A stretch of DNA of 64,000 bases from Microbispora oryzae (GCF_017896165.1 NZ_JAFCNB010000004.1:62001-126000); one strand, 5' to 3'. Shown: positions 1-9,389, numbered from the stretch's first letter. Numbers and translations are program-made. Notes: generated from the letters alone by a model not told the origin.

Positions 1-1
1 G

Positions 2-3000
2 GCCGCCGACATCGCCAAGCTGCCCGAGGTGGCGTCGATCGAGCCGTCCGTGACCGTCCCGCTCCCGGACCCGCAGCCCGCGAAGGCCGCGAAGGCGGCG
101 ACGACCTCGGCCGCCACCGTCGAGTGGAACGTCGACCGGATCAACGCCCCCAAGGTCTGGAACGAGCTCGGCGACCACGGCGAGGGCATCGTCATCGCCA
201 GCATCGACACCGGCGTGCAGTGGGATCACCCCGCCCTGGTCTCCCACTACCGCGGCACCAAGGCCGACGGCACCGTCGACCACAACTACAACTGGTACGA
301 CCCGGCCGGCGCCTGCCCCGACCACACGCCGTGCGACGACCGCGGCCACGGCACCCACACCGTCGGCACCATGGTCGGCGGCGACGGCGGAGCCAACAAC
401 ATCGGCGTCGCCCCCGGGGCCAAGTGGATCGCGGCGAAGGGCTGCCTCATCGACGGCTGCCCCGACTACGCCCTGCTCGCCGCCGGCCAGTGGATCCTCG
501 CGCCCACCGACCTGAACGGCCAGAACCCGCGTCCCGACCTCGCGCCCGACATCGTCAACAACTCCTGGGGCGGCACGGGCATCGACCTCTGGTACAAGGA
601 CATGGTCGAGGCGTGGGTCGCCGCCGGCATCTTCCCCGCCTTCTCCAACGGCAACGCGGGGCAGGCGTGCGACACCACCGGGACACCCGGCGGCTACGCG
701 GCCAGCTACAGCGCCGGCGCCTTCGACTCCAGCGGCCAGATCGCCTACTTCTCGTCGAGGGGTCCCGGTGAGAACGGCGAGATCAAGCCGAACATCTCCG
801 CGCCCGGCGTCGACATCCGGTCGGCGCTGCCCGGCAACGGGTACGGGCTGAAGTCGGGCACCTCGATGGCCAGCCCCCACGTCGCCGCGACAGTGGCGCT
901 CATGTGGTCGGCCTCGCCCTACCTGCGGAACGACATCGAGGGCACCCGGGCACTGCTCGACCGTACGGCGGCAGACGTCGACGACGAGAGTTGCGGCGGC
1001 ACCGCCGCGGACAACTTCGTCTGGGGCGAGGGCATGCTCGACGCGTACGCCGCGGTCAAGTCCACCCCGGCCGGCGAGCTGGGCACGATGACGGGCACGG
1101 TCACCTCCGGCGGCGCGCCCGTGGCCGGCGCGACGGTCGGCATCTCCGGGCCGCTGAACCGCACGGTCTCCACCGGGCCGGACGGCACGTACACGCTGCC
1201 CCGCCTGCTCAGCGGCGACTACCAGTTCACCGTCCGGAAGTTCGCGTACGACGACGTCACCCGGACCGTCACCGTCGCCGTCGACCAGACCGTCACGGCG
1301 GACGCGACGCTGACGGCTCAGGCCATGAGCACGGTGTCGGGAACCGTCACCAGCGTGGGCGAGCCCGAGTCGGGCGCCACGGTGACCGCGGCCGGCACCC
1401 CCGCCACCACCGTGACCGATGCCCGCGGCCACTACGAGCTGCTGCTGCCGCACACGACCTACGACCTGAAGGTCACCGCGGACTCGTTGTGCGCCGAGGA
1501 CGCCACCGTGTCCGTCACGGTGGGCGGTGACACGACCAAGGACATCGAGCTGTCCAGCCACATCGACGCCTTCGGCTACACCTGCAGGAGCGGGAAGGAG
1601 GCGTACGTCGAGGCCACCACGCCGCAGCCGCTCACGGACGACGACGACACCCAGGTGATCGACCTGCCGTTCGCCTTCCCGTTCTACGGCAAGACGTACA
1701 CCAGGGGCCGGATCAGCACCAACGGCTACCTGACCTTCGGCATGGCCAACGGCTACTCCTTCCCGAGCAACACGACCCTGCCCCGGCAGGACGAGATCAA
1801 CGCCGGTGTCTACCCGTACTGGGACGACCTCGCACTGTACGGCCCGGAGGCGCTCTACACCGCCGTCCTCGGGACGGCGCCCAACCGCACCTTCGTCGTC
1901 GAGTGGCGCAACGTGAAGTTCTACAACGCCGACGAGTTCTTCTCGTTCGAGGCGCTGCTCGGAGAGGACGGCTCCGTCGAGTTCCGCTACCGCGGTCTCG
2001 ACACCGTCCGCAAGGCGGGCGAGAGCGCCACGGTCGGCATCGAGAACGAGGACGGCACCGACGCGTTCCAGTACTCCTTCGAGAGCCCGGTCCTGCGCGA
2101 CGGCCAGAGCCTGACCATCGCCGCCCGCGGCCGCGGGCTGCTCACCGGGGTCGTCACCGACGCCAACGACGGCGGCCCGCTGGCCGGCGCGACCGTGCGG
2201 GTCGACGACGCCGCCGCCTTCACGACGGGCCCCGACGGCGCCTTCCTCGGGCAGGTGCCCGCCGGCGACCACCGGGTGGAGATCTCGGCGGACAACTACG
2301 GCACCCTCACCAAGGAGGTCACGGTCGCCGCCGGCGGGCGGAACCGGATGGACGCCGCCCTGGCCACCGGCCGGGTCACCGCGTCCACCGACCGGGTCAC
2401 CCTGGTGATGCCGGCCTCCGCCACCAGGAAGAGCACCTTCCAGCTCGCCAACCCGGGCGCCGACGCGACGTACACCGTCGAGAACGACCCGGCGCAGACC
2501 TGGCTGAGCGTGACCCCGGCGAGCGGGCGGCTCGCGGCGGGCGCGACGGCGACCATCCAGGTCGCCGCCTCCAGCGCGGGTGTCGAGCCCGGCACCGTCC
2601 GCACCGGAACGCTGCTCGTGCGGTCGTCGAGCGGCCGGGCCCCGGTGGTTCCGGTCACCGTGCTCGTGGTGGTGCCGAAGGTCCAGGTCGCCGTCGAGGC
2701 GGGCGGCGGCAAGGCCGTGACCGACGCCGGCGGCGACACGTGGGCGGCCGACCGGAAGTTCACCACCGGCGGGTACGGCTACGTGGGCGACGACACGAAG
2801 GCGAGCACGTCGGCCACGGACGTCAAGGGCACCACCGAGCAGGGACTGTTCCGCAGCGCCCGTGAGGGCATGCGGGCGTACCGGTTCGACCGCCTGCCCG
2901 ACGGCGTCTACACCGTGGAGCTCGGCTTCGCCGAGACCCGGCACAAGAAGCCGGGCAAGCGGGTCTTCGACGTCTCCGTCGCGGGCCGCCGGGTGATCGA

Positions 3001-3166
3001 GGGTCTCGACCTCGCCAGGGAGGCCGGCGAGAACACGGCGGTCACCCGCCAGTACACGGTGAAGGTCGCCGGCGGCCGGCTCGACGTGGCGTTCCGGGCG
3101 CGTGTGGGTGATCCGATCGTGAACTTCGTCCGCGTGACCGAGCGTCCCGACAGGACCGCCTCGTAA
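2..3166 (+). CDS. Secreted subtilisin-like (S8) protease with C-terminal accessory domains, 5' partial
   Basis: The frame is open at the left edge, and the first visible residues look like the end of an I9-type propeptide. Numbering from the GTG at 29, the S8 triad is Asp60 (ASIDTGV), His107 (DDRGHGTH) and Ser279 (SGTSMASPH). Then come two carboxypeptidase-regulatory-like beta-sandwich repeats (about 350-510), a beta-rich block with FPFYGKTY and STNGYLTFG motifs, a third regulatory-like repeat, a BACON/Ig-like segment (about 790-880) and a malectin-like end (about 890-1030). These extra domains suggest binding to cell-surface or extracellular carbohydrate. The protein is presumably exported, with its signal peptide lying outside the window. 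The catalytic assignment is firm; the names of the accessory domains are by resemblance. Confidence 0.93.
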   Translation, partial: AADIAKLPEVASIEPSVTVPLPDPQPAKAAKAATTSAATVEWNVDRINAPKVWNELGDHGEGIVIASIDTGVQWDHPALVSHYRGTKADGTVDHNYNWYDPAGACPDHTPCDDRGHGTHTVGTMVGGDGGANNIGVAPGAKWIAAKGCLIDGCPDYALLAAGQWILAPTDLNGQNPRPDLAPDIVNNSWGGTGIDLWYKDMVEAWVAAGIFPAFSNGNAGQACDTTGTPGGYAASYSAGAFDSSGQIAYFSSRGPGENGEIKPNISAPGVDIRSALPGNGYGLKSGTSMASPHVAATVALMWSASPYLRNDIEGTRALLDRTAADVDDESCGGTAADNFVWGEGMLDAYAAVKSTPAGELGTMTGTVTSGGAPVAGATVGISGPLNRTVSTGPDGTYTLPRLLSGDYQFTVRKFAYDDVTRTVTVAVDQTVTADATLTAQAMSTVSGTVTSVGEPESGATVTAAGTPATTVTDARGHYELLLPHTTYDLKVTADSLCAEDATVSVTVGGDTTKDIELSSHIDAFGYTCRSGKEAYVEATTPQPLTDDDDTQVIDLPFAFPFYGKTYTRGRISTNGYLTFGMANGYSFPSNTTLPRQDEINAGVYPYWDDLALYGPEALYTAVLGTAPNRTFVVEWRNVKFYNADEFFSFEALLGEDGSVEFRYRGLDTVRKAGESATVGIENEDGTDAFQYSFESPVLRDGQSLTIAARGRGLLTGVVTDANDGGPLAGATVRVDDAAAFTTGPDGAFLGQVPAGDHRVEISADNYGTLTKEVTVAAGGRNRMDAALATGRVTASTDRVTLVMPASATRKSTFQLANPGADATYTVENDPAQTWLSVTPASGRLAAGATATIQVAASSAGVEPGTVRTGTLLVRSSSGRAPVVPVTVLVVVPKVQVAVEAGGGKAVTDAGGDTWAADRKFTTGGYGYVGDDTKASTSATDVKGTTEQGLFRSAREGMRAYRFDRLPDGVYTVELGFAETRHKKPGKRVFDVSVAGRRVIEGLDLAREAGENTAVTRQYTVKVAGGRLDVAFRARVGDPIVNFVRVTERPDRTAS

Positions 3167-3180
3167 CGGTCGTGCCACAC

Positions 3181-3216
3181 GGCCGGCCCGTCCCGCGACC
3201 ACGGGGCGGGCCGGTC
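3181..3216. terminator. GC-rich hairpin between convergent genes
   Basis: Left arm 3181-3194 and right arm 3203-3216 pair over 14 positions with two imperfect pairs and an 8-base loop. It sits between the convergent subtilase and XRE regulator genes, so it may end transcription from both sides. There is no strong U-tract, which is common in actinomycetes. Confidence 0.5.
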
Positions 3217-3249
3217 GGCCGTTTCAGTCGTTTCAGCCGCCTCGGCGGC

Positions 3250-4029
3250 TCACTCGTCCTCCGCCGCCAGGATGCTCAGCAGGGACAGCGCGTCCTCCGA
3301 GGCGGTCCCGGGGTCGGCCTGGCAGACGAAGAGCAGCACGCCGGGGGCGCTCTCGACCGACAGCGTGTCGTGCCGCAGGTCCAGGCCGCCGAGGTCGTGG
3401 TGGTGCATGCGCTTGTACTCGCCGGCCCCGACGTCGCTCCGCGCCCACAGCCGGCGGAACTCCCGGCTCTCCGAACACAGCTCGTCCACCAGCCGGGCCA
3501 GGGCCGGCACGGGCCCGGCCGAGGCGGCGGCGCGCAGATGGGCCACCTTCGACCGCGCCTCCTGCTCCCAGTGCGGGAAGAACTCGCGGGCGGCGTCGGA
3601 CAGGAACGTGTGCCGCATCAGGTTGTCGGTGTGGTCCATGCCCTTGAAGAGGGTGCGGGCCATGCTGTTCGCGGCCAGCACGTCGAGCCGCCTGTTGACG
3701 GCGAAGACCGGCGCGTGCCGCCAGCCGTCGACGATCCGCAGGACCCTGCCCGGGACCTGCGTGTCGCCGCCCGGGTGGGCCACGCGGTGCAGATACTCCA
3801 TGCAGCCGTCGTCGAGGCCGAACACCCGCCCCAGGGCGCCGAGCACCCAGTCGGGCGGCTCGAGCGCGTCGCCTCGTTCGAGGCGCGCGTAGTAGGCCGG
3901 GTTGATTCCGGCCAGCAGCGCGACCTCCTCCTGCCGGAGCCCGGCGGCGGGCTCGTCGCCCCGCCCCGGCGGGCCGTCGGGCCGCGCCGCCGAGCGGAGC
4001 GCGCGAAGCAGATCGGCGAGAACGTCCAC
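3250..4029 (-). CDS. XRE-family regulator with MmyB-like ligand-binding domain
   Basis: 259 residues. The N-terminal helix-turn-helix carries the signature LRQEEVALLAGINPAYYARL. It is followed by the MmyB-like (MLTR) domain with the usual WRHAPVFAVNRRLDVLAAN and HTDNLMRHTFL blocks. Known members bind a small hydrophobic ligand in this domain and often control a neighbouring, divergently transcribed oxidoreductase. Here the divergent neighbour across a 196 bp spacer is the DyP peroxidase/encapsulin pair, so control of that pair is a reasonable inference. A second protein of the same type lies at 42394-43305. Confidence 0.9.
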   Translation of the reverse strand: MDVLADLLRALRSAARPDGPPGRGDEPAAGLRQEEVALLAGINPAYYARLERGDALEPPDWVLGALGRVFGLDDGCMEYLHRVAHPGGDTQVPGRVLRIVDGWRHAPVFAVNRRLDVLAANSMARTLFKGMDHTDNLMRHTFLSDAAREFFPHWEQEARSKVAHLRAAASAGPVPALARLVDELCSESREFRRLWARSDVGAGEYKRMHHHDLGGLDLRHDTLSVESAPGVLLFVCQADPGTASEDALSLLSILAAEDE

Positions 4030-4225
4030 TCCGCCACGCTACGACGCGAGCCGGCCGGGGAGGATGGGTGCGTCACTCCCCTGATCGCCCGGCTCCGCCG
4101 CCGCACCAGTGCCGACCAGTGCGGACCCGGGCAGGGGACCGGGCCGGCCACCCCGGCGTCGCACCCCGTGGCCGCCGCCTGAAAGGCTGGGGCCCTGCGA
4201 GGCGCGAGGCGAGGAGGGCGCGGAG

Positions 4226-5290
4226 ATGACACAGCAGGTGCCCGAGGGGGAACCGGGACGCCCCGCGGTCCCCCAGTCGGTGCTCAGCCCGCTGACGACG
4301 GCGGCGATCTTCCTCGTGGTGACGATCGCCCCCGGAGGCGAGGCGGTCGCGCGGGACCTGCTGACCGACCTGCCCGCGCTCCAGCGGTCGGTCGGCTTCC
4401 GGGCGGGCGAGGCCAGGCTGAGCTGCGTCGCCGGCATCGGCTCGAAGGCGTGGGACCGCCTCTTCGCCGGGCCCCGCCCGGCCGGGCTGCACGACTTCCG
4501 GGAGCTGCGCGGGCCGGTCCACACGGCCGTGTCCACCCCCGGCGATCTGCTCTTCCACATCCGGGCGATGCGGCTCGACCTGTGCTTCGAGCTGGCCTCC
4601 CACATCATGGACCGGCTGCGCGGCTCGGTCGTGGTCCGCGACGAGGTCCACGGCTTCACCTACTTCGACGAACGCGATCTGCTGGGCTTCGTCGACGGCA
4701 CCGAGAACCCCGTCGGCCCGGTCGCGAGCGAGGCCGTGCTGATCGGCCGCGAGGACCCGGAGTTCGCCGGAGGCAGCTACGTCATCGTGCAGAAGTACCT
4801 GCACGATCTCCAGGCGTGGAACGCGCTGCCCGTGGAGGAACAGGAGAAGGTGATCGGGCGGACCAAGCTGTCCGACATCGAGCTGGACGACGCCGTCAAA
4901 CCCGGCAACTCGCACGTCGCCCTGACCACGATCACCGACCCCGACGGCACCGAGCGGCGCATCCTCCGCGACAACATGCCGTTCGGCAACGTCGGGCGCG
5001 GCGAGTTCGGCACCTACTTCATCGGCTACGCCCGCACCCCCGCGGTGACGGAGAAGATGCTGGAGAACATGTTCCTCGGCGATCCGCCCGGCAACACCGA
5101 CAGGATCCTCGACTTCTCCACGGCGGTCACCGGCTCGCTCTTCTTCGCGCCCAGCGCCGACTTCCTCGACGACCTTCCCGAACCACCCGGCGCCGGCCAC
5201 GCGGCCGAGACCGGCCCCGACCTCGATGCCCGGCCCTCGCCCGACGGGTCGCTGGGGATCGGCGACCTGAAGAGGAGCATGTCCCGATGA
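4226..5290 (+). CDS. Dyp-type (dye-decolorizing) heme peroxidase, encapsulin cargo
   Basis: 354 residues from an ATG preceded by a purine-rich GAGGAGGGCG. DyP hallmarks are GFVDG (154-158, catalytic Asp157), the proximal heme His at about 230 (PGNSH) and the distal-side RRILRDNMPFG segment. The family oxidises phenolic and dye-like substrates with hydrogen peroxide. The C terminus ends in DGSLGIGDLKRS, which matches the known encapsulin-targeting peptide (consensus close to DGSLGIGSLKGS) after a proline-rich linker. The stop overlaps the encapsulin start by four bases (ATGA). There is no signal peptide, so it acts in the cytoplasm inside the nanocompartment. Confidence 0.95.
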   Translation: MTQQVPEGEPGRPAVPQSVLSPLTTAAIFLVVTIAPGGEAVARDLLTDLPALQRSVGFRAGEARLSCVAGIGSKAWDRLFAGPRPAGLHDFRELRGPVHTAVSTPGDLLFHIRAMRLDLCFELASHIMDRLRGSVVVRDEVHGFTYFDERDLLGFVDGTENPVGPVASEAVLIGREDPEFAGGSYVIVQKYLHDLQAWNALPVEEQEKVIGRTKLSDIELDDAVKPGNSHVALTTITDPDGTERRILRDNMPFGNVGRGEFGTYFIGYARTPAVTEKMLENMFLGDPPGNTDRILDFSTAVTGSLFFAPSADFLDDLPEPPGAGHAAETGPDLDARPSPDGSLGIGDLKRSMSR

Positions 5291-6093
5291 ACAACCTGCA
5301 TCGCGAACTGGCGCCCATCTCCGAGGCCGCCTGGGCCGACCTGGAGGAGGAGGCGCGGCGCACGTTCCGGCGGCACGTGGCGGGCCGGCGGGTCGTCGAC
5401 GTGCCCGAGCCGGCCGGGCTGGAGCTGGCCGCCGTCTCCACCGGCCACCTCGACCCCGTCGAGCCCCCCGCCGCCGGCGTCGTCGCGCGCACCCGCAGGT
5501 CGCAGCCGATCCTTGAGCTGCGGGTGCCGTTCACGGTGGACCGGGCGCAGGTCGACGACGTCGAGCGGGGAGCCAAGGACGCCGACTGGCAGCCGGTCAA
5601 GGTCGCCGCCAAGCGGATCGCGTTCGCCGAGGACCGCGCGATCTTCGAGGGGTACGCCGCGGCCGGCATCTCCGGCATCCGCGAGAGCGCGTCGAACCCG
5701 GCCGTCCCGCTCCCCGCCGAGGTGGGAGACTACCCCGACGCCATCAGCCACGCGATCTCGGCGCTGCGCCTCGCGGGGGTCGGCGGGCCGTACGACCTGG
5801 TGCTCAGCGCCGCCGCCTACACGGCCGTCAACGAGACCTCGGTGTACGGCTATCCCGTCCACGAGCACATCGCCCGCCTGCTCAGCGGGAAGATCATCTG
5901 GGCGCCCGCCATCGACGGGGCGTACCTGGTCTCCAGCCGGGGCGGCGACTTCGAGCTGTGCATCGGGCAGGACCTGTCCATCGGCTACCTGTCCCACGAC
6001 GCCACCGGCGTCGAGCTGTACTTCCAGGAGACCCTGACCTTCCTCGTCCACACCGCCGAGGCCGCCGTGGCGCTCACGCCGTCCGCTGGCTGA
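5287..6093 (+). CDS. Family 1 encapsulin shell protein
   Basis: 268 residues, typical length for family 1 encapsulins with the HK97 capsid fold. The N-terminal MNNLHRELAPISEAAW and later LSAAAYTAVNE, YPVHEHIARL and DLSIGYLSHD blocks are family signatures. Such proteins usually assemble into 60-subunit shells. The translationally coupled upstream DyP peroxidase carries the targeting peptide that docks on the shell interior. The gene ends 6 bp before the convergent IclR gene. The function is well supported; shell size is inferred from the family. Confidence 0.95.
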   Translation: MNNLHRELAPISEAAWADLEEEARRTFRRHVAGRRVVDVPEPAGLELAAVSTGHLDPVEPPAAGVVARTRRSQPILELRVPFTVDRAQVDDVERGAKDADWQPVKVAAKRIAFAEDRAIFEGYAAAGISGIRESASNPAVPLPAEVGDYPDAISHAISALRLAGVGGPYDLVLSAAAYTAVNETSVYGYPVHEHIARLLSGKIIWAPAIDGAYLVSSRGGDFELCIGQDLSIGYLSHDATGVELYFQETLTFLVHTAEAAVALTPSAG

Positions 6094-6099
6094 CGCGGC

Positions 6100-6999
6100 T
6101 CATCCCACCGGCGGCCGGGACGGCGGTGCCGCCGGTACCGCCGGTACCCTCCGTTCGGTCGAGCCCTCCTGACCGGCGTGCCCGAGCGCGCGCGAGATCG
6201 CCCGCGCGCTGGTGCGGACCAGCGGAGCCAGCGCCCGCGGGTGGGCCGTCCCGTACCGGACGACGAGGGACACCGCGGCGACGACCCTCCCGGTCCCGTC
6301 GCGGACGGGCGCGGCGACCGAGAGGGTGTCGAGGGAGATCTGCCGGTCGCTGACCGCGTATCCCCGCGCGCGGGTGTCCGCGAGCGCGGCCCTGAGCTCG
6401 CCGAGCGTCGTCATCGTGCGCTCGGTGTGGCGCCTGACCGGGGTGGCGAGGACGATCTCCTGCACGTCGACGGGCGCGTGAGCCAGCAGGACGAGCCCGA
6501 CGCCCGTCGACGTCAGTGCGAACCTGCCGCCGACACGGGTCAGCACCGGCACGGCCACCGTTCCGGCGATCCGCTCCAGGAACACGGCCTCGGTGCCCTC
6601 GCGCACGGCGAGCTGCACGTTCTCCCTGGTCACATGGGACAGGTCCTCAAGGTAGGGCAGTGCCGCCTCGCGCAGACCCTGTCCGCGCGGGGCGAGTGAC
6701 CCGATCTCCCACAGGCGCAGGCCGACGTGGTAGCAGCCCCGCTGGTCGCGCTCCAGCGCGCCCCACGCCACGAGCTCGGCCGCCAGCCGGTGGACGGTGG
6801 AGACGGGCAGCCCGGCGCGCCGGGACAACTCGCTCAGCGTCAGCGCCCGCCGGTCGGCCGTGAACGCGCCGAGAATCTGCAGGGCGCGGGCCACCACGGG
6901 GCCGGTGCGCTCCAGCGCCTCCCCACCGGGGCCGGCCTGCGTCGCCCCGGCCGCGCGGCGGACGGCCTCGCCGGCCCGGCCGGTCGCGTTCCCGCTCAT
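6100..6999 (-). CDS. IclR-family transcriptional regulator (next to VanAB-like genes)
   Basis: 299 residues from the ATG at 6999; a further upstream in-frame ATG at 7035 is less likely because conserved sequence starts later. The winged helix covers about 40-100 (LTLSELSRRAGLPVSTVHRL), and the C-terminal IclR effector domain contains GVGLVLLAH and the expected allosteric-core blocks. IclR proteins commonly control aromatic catabolism. It lies 116 bp downstream of the VanB-like gene on the same strand, so it probably regulates that operon. A candidate IclR-type dyad sits in the operon promoter at 9481-9497. Confidence 0.9.
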   Translation of the reverse strand: MSGNATGRAGEAVRRAAGATQAGPGGEALERTGPVVARALQILGAFTADRRALTLSELSRRAGLPVSTVHRLAAELVAWGALERDQRGCYHVGLRLWEIGSLAPRGQGLREAALPYLEDLSHVTRENVQLAVREGTEAVFLERIAGTVAVPVLTRVGGRFALTSTGVGLVLLAHAPVDVQEIVLATPVRRHTERTMTTLGELRAALADTRARGYAVSDRQISLDTLSVAAPVRDGTGRVVAAVSLVVRYGTAHPRALAPLVRTSARAISRALGHAGQEGSTERRVPAVPAAPPSRPPVG

Positions 7000-7115
7000 C
7001 CGGTCAGAATGGCACAGGCCGCCCGTGCCGTACATGCCGCGAATGCCGTCAATGCCGTGCCGTCAATGCCGTGCCGTACGGGCCCCTGGCAGTACGTGCC
7101 CGTGCCGCACGGCGG

Positions 7116-8075
7116 TCACAGGCCGAGGACCAGCCTCGGGGACGCGGCGCGGGAGACGCAGACGTACATGATGTCGCCCGCCGCGCGCTCCTCCTCGGTG
7201 AGGAGCGAGTCGCGGTGATCGACCTCGCCCGCCAGCACCTCCGTCTCACAGGTGCCGCAGGTGCCCTCCCGGCAGGACGACAGGATCGGCACGCCCGCCT
7301 CCTCCAGCACCTCCAGGATCGAGCGGTCCGGCGGCACAGTGAGGGTGACGCCGGTGACCGCGAGCTCGACCTCGAACGGCCGCGACCTGACCGGCTCGCC
7401 CACGTCCCTGGGGGTGAAGCGCTCCACGTGCAGCGTCCCCGGCGGCCACGCCGCGCACCGGCGTTCCACCGCCTCGATCAGGCCCTCGGGGCCGCAGCAG
7501 TACACGAGGACGCCGGGCCGCGGCCGCGAGAGAAGGGCGTCGAGGTCGAGCAGGCCGTGCTCGTCCAGGGGACGCAGCCGCACCCGGTCGCCGTACGCAC
7601 TCGCCAGCTCGGCCGCGAAGGCCATCGACGTCGCGGTGCGGCCCCCGTAGGTCAGCGACCACTCGGCCCCGGCCGCCTCCGCGGCGGCCACCATCGGCAC
7701 GATCGGGGTGATGCCGATCCCTCCGGCGATGAAGAGGTAGCCCTGGGCCGGCTCCAGCGGGAAGTGATTGCGCGGGCCCCGGACGAGGACGGCGGCGTCC
7801 CGCTCCAGCTTCGTGTGCACGAGCTCGGAGCCGCCGCGGCCGCCCGGCTCCCGCTGCACGGCGACCCGCCAGACCCGGAGGTCCGCCGGGTCGCCGCACA
7901 GCGAGTACTGCCGGACCAGGCCGTCCGCGAGGACGAGGTCGACGTGCGCCCCCGGCGCCCACGCCGGCAGGTCCGCGCCGGCCGGATCCAGCAGGTCCAG
8001 GGTGATCACCCCGTCGGCGCGTGGCTCCCGCGCGCCGACGACGAGGAGCCGTTCCGGCTCCGCTCCGCCCGTCAC
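7116..8075 (-). CDS. VanB-like reductase: flavin/NAD domains plus C-terminal 2Fe-2S ferredoxin
   Basis: 319 residues from a GTG that overlaps the stop of the upstream 76-residue gene (GTGA). Domain order is flavin-binding (RQYSLCGDP), NAD-binding (GGIGITPI, then CCGPEGL) and a plant-type ferredoxin with SSCREGTCGTCE and a fourth Cys in MYVC. This is the phthalate dioxygenase reductase/VanB layout. It passes electrons from NAD(P)H to the Rieske oxygenase encoded upstream in the same operon. The exact electron donor and flavin (FMN or FAD) cannot be read from the sequence. Confidence 0.92.
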   Translation of the reverse strand: MTGGAEPERLLVVGAREPRADGVITLDLLDPAGADLPAWAPGAHVDLVLADGLVRQYSLCGDPADLRVWRVAVQREPGGRGGSELVHTKLERDAAVLVRGPRNHFPLEPAQGYLFIAGGIGITPIVPMVAAAEAAGAEWSLTYGGRTATSMAFAAELASAYGDRVRLRPLDEHGLLDLDALLSRPRPGVLVYCCGPEGLIEAVERRCAAWPPGTLHVERFTPRDVGEPVRSRPFEVELAVTGVTLTVPPDRSILEVLEEAGVPILSSCREGTCGTCETEVLAGEVDHRDSLLTEEERAAGDIMYVCVSRAASPRLVLGL

Positions 8076-8302
8076 GGCGCCGCCCCCGCTCCCGCGAGCA
8101 CCGCAGGGCCGGACCCGGGCACGGACGCCCGGCCACGGGTGTCGTGTCCGACGGGGTGAGCCAGCAGCCAGTCCCACACCTCCACCGGGCCGTCCGCCAC
8201 GGTGGCGGCGCCGCAGTGGCAGAACCCCCGCAACTGGTCGCTTCCGGGCAGCCACTCGACGCGGAACACCCCGCGGGCCGCACGGGACGGGTCCACGCTC
8301 AT
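8072..8302 (-). CDS. 76-residue protein between Rieske oxygenase and reductase, unknown function
   Basis: Short frame starting MSVDPSRAARGVFRVEW. It follows the oxygenase stop by 7 bp and overlaps the reductase start by 4 bp, so it is placed to be translated as part of the operon. Visible features are a CHCGA motif around residue 29 in a basic/hydrophobic context and a conserved-looking VEVWDWLLAHPVGHD stretch. The tail is glycine/alanine-rich and probably disordered. I do not recognise the family. A role as accessory or assembly factor for the oxygenase is only a guess from position. Confidence 0.6.
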   Translation of the reverse strand: MSVDPSRAARGVFRVEWLPGSDQLRGFCHCGAATVADGPVEVWDWLLAHPVGHDTRGRASVPGSGPAVLAGAGAAP

Positions 8303-8309
8303 CCGAGCC

Positions 8310-9389
8310 TCAGCCCTTGGCGGCGGACGGCGCGGCCGAACCCCGCTCGATGAGTTTGGCGAGCATCCTGCGGGCGGCGAGGCCGCCGGTGTCGATGTTG
8401 ATCGACAGCTCCTGGTAGCCCTCCGGCTCCGCCGCGATCGACTTCTCCAGCGCGTTCAGCGCGGCGACGTCCTGCAGCACGACCGTGCGGTTCTGCTCGG
8501 CCAGGAAATCGGACACGCTCTGGTCCTCCTGGGCGAAGTCACGGGCGACGGCCCAGAAGTTGTGGGTCGAGGTGTCCGTCTCCGGGGTCATGGCGTAGAC
8601 GACCTCGACGTGGAACGCGCCGGGGTCGGTGCCGTCGTCGTGCGGCAGGACGCCGAGAGGGGCGATGCGCGAGTGCAGCGTGTAGAGGCACGGCGGCATG
8701 TACTCGATGTCCTGCCACCGCATGATCCGTCCGTTCAGGCCGGTGGATTTGGAGTAGAACGGCGGGCACTCCGCGTCGTCCATGTGCCTGCTCACGTAGA
8801 CGATGCCGGCGTCCTCGTCGACCTCGGTGGTGATCGGCGTGGCGGCCACCTCGGGCGTGCCGATGTATCCGCCGTGCAGGTACGTCTCGTGGCTGAGGTC
8901 GAGCAGGTTGTCGACGAGCAGCCCGAACCTGGCCCGCAGCGGCTCCATGCCGGAGACGGTGGCGTAGCCGGGGGACTCCAGCCACGGCGCCCGGGGCACA
9001 CGCGCCGGGTCGGCCTTGGCGGGGTCGCCGATCCACACCCAGACGAACGAGTCCTGCTCGACGACCGGGTAGGAGGTGAGCCGGGCGGCGCGGGGGATCC
9101 TGGTCTGGCCGGGTACGGCGGTGCAACGGCCGTCGGCGGCGTAGGTGAAGCCGTGGTAGCCGCAGACCACCTGGTCGTCGACCAGCGCGGACGGCGGCTG
9201 CGACAGGGGGAACCGGCGGTGCACGCAGCGGTTGGACACGGCGGTGACGGACCCGGCCTGGGTGCGCCAGAACAGGATCGACTCGTTGCAGACGGTGCGG
9301 CTGAAGAGCTCGTGCCCGATCTCGCGCCCGTAGGCGGCGACGTACCACTGGTCGCGGGGGAATGTCGGCACAGGCGACTCCTTCGTCAT
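8310..9389 (-). CDS. Rieske non-heme iron oxygenase, VanA-like (aromatic O-demethylase type)
   Basis: 359 residues. The Rieske 2Fe-2S ligands are in CVHRRFP and CGYHG, and the mononuclear iron segment is DNLLDLSHETYLH. Length and layout match vanillate demethylase oxygenases rather than two-subunit ring hydroxylases. The likely reaction is oxidative removal of a methyl group from a methoxylated aromatic, with electrons from the downstream VanB-like protein. If vanillate is the substrate, the product protocatechuate would feed the pca operon at 43315-50571. Substrate identity is inferred. The promoter region carries two dyads. Confidence 0.9.
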   Translation of the reverse strand: MTKESPVPTFPRDQWYVAAYGREIGHELFSRTVCNESILFWRTQAGSVTAVSNRCVHRRFPLSQPPSALVDDQVVCGYHGFTYAADGRCTAVPGQTRIPRAARLTSYPVVEQDSFVWVWIGDPAKADPARVPRAPWLESPGYATVSGMEPLRARFGLLVDNLLDLSHETYLHGGYIGTPEVAATPITTEVDEDAGIVYVSRHMDDAECPPFYSKSTGLNGRIMRWQDIEYMPPCLYTLHSRIAPLGVLPHDDGTDPGAFHVEVVYAMTPETDTSTHNFWAVARDFAQEDQSVSDFLAEQNRTVVLQDVAALNALEKSIAAEPEGYQELSINIDTGGLAARRMLAKLIERGSAAPSAAKG

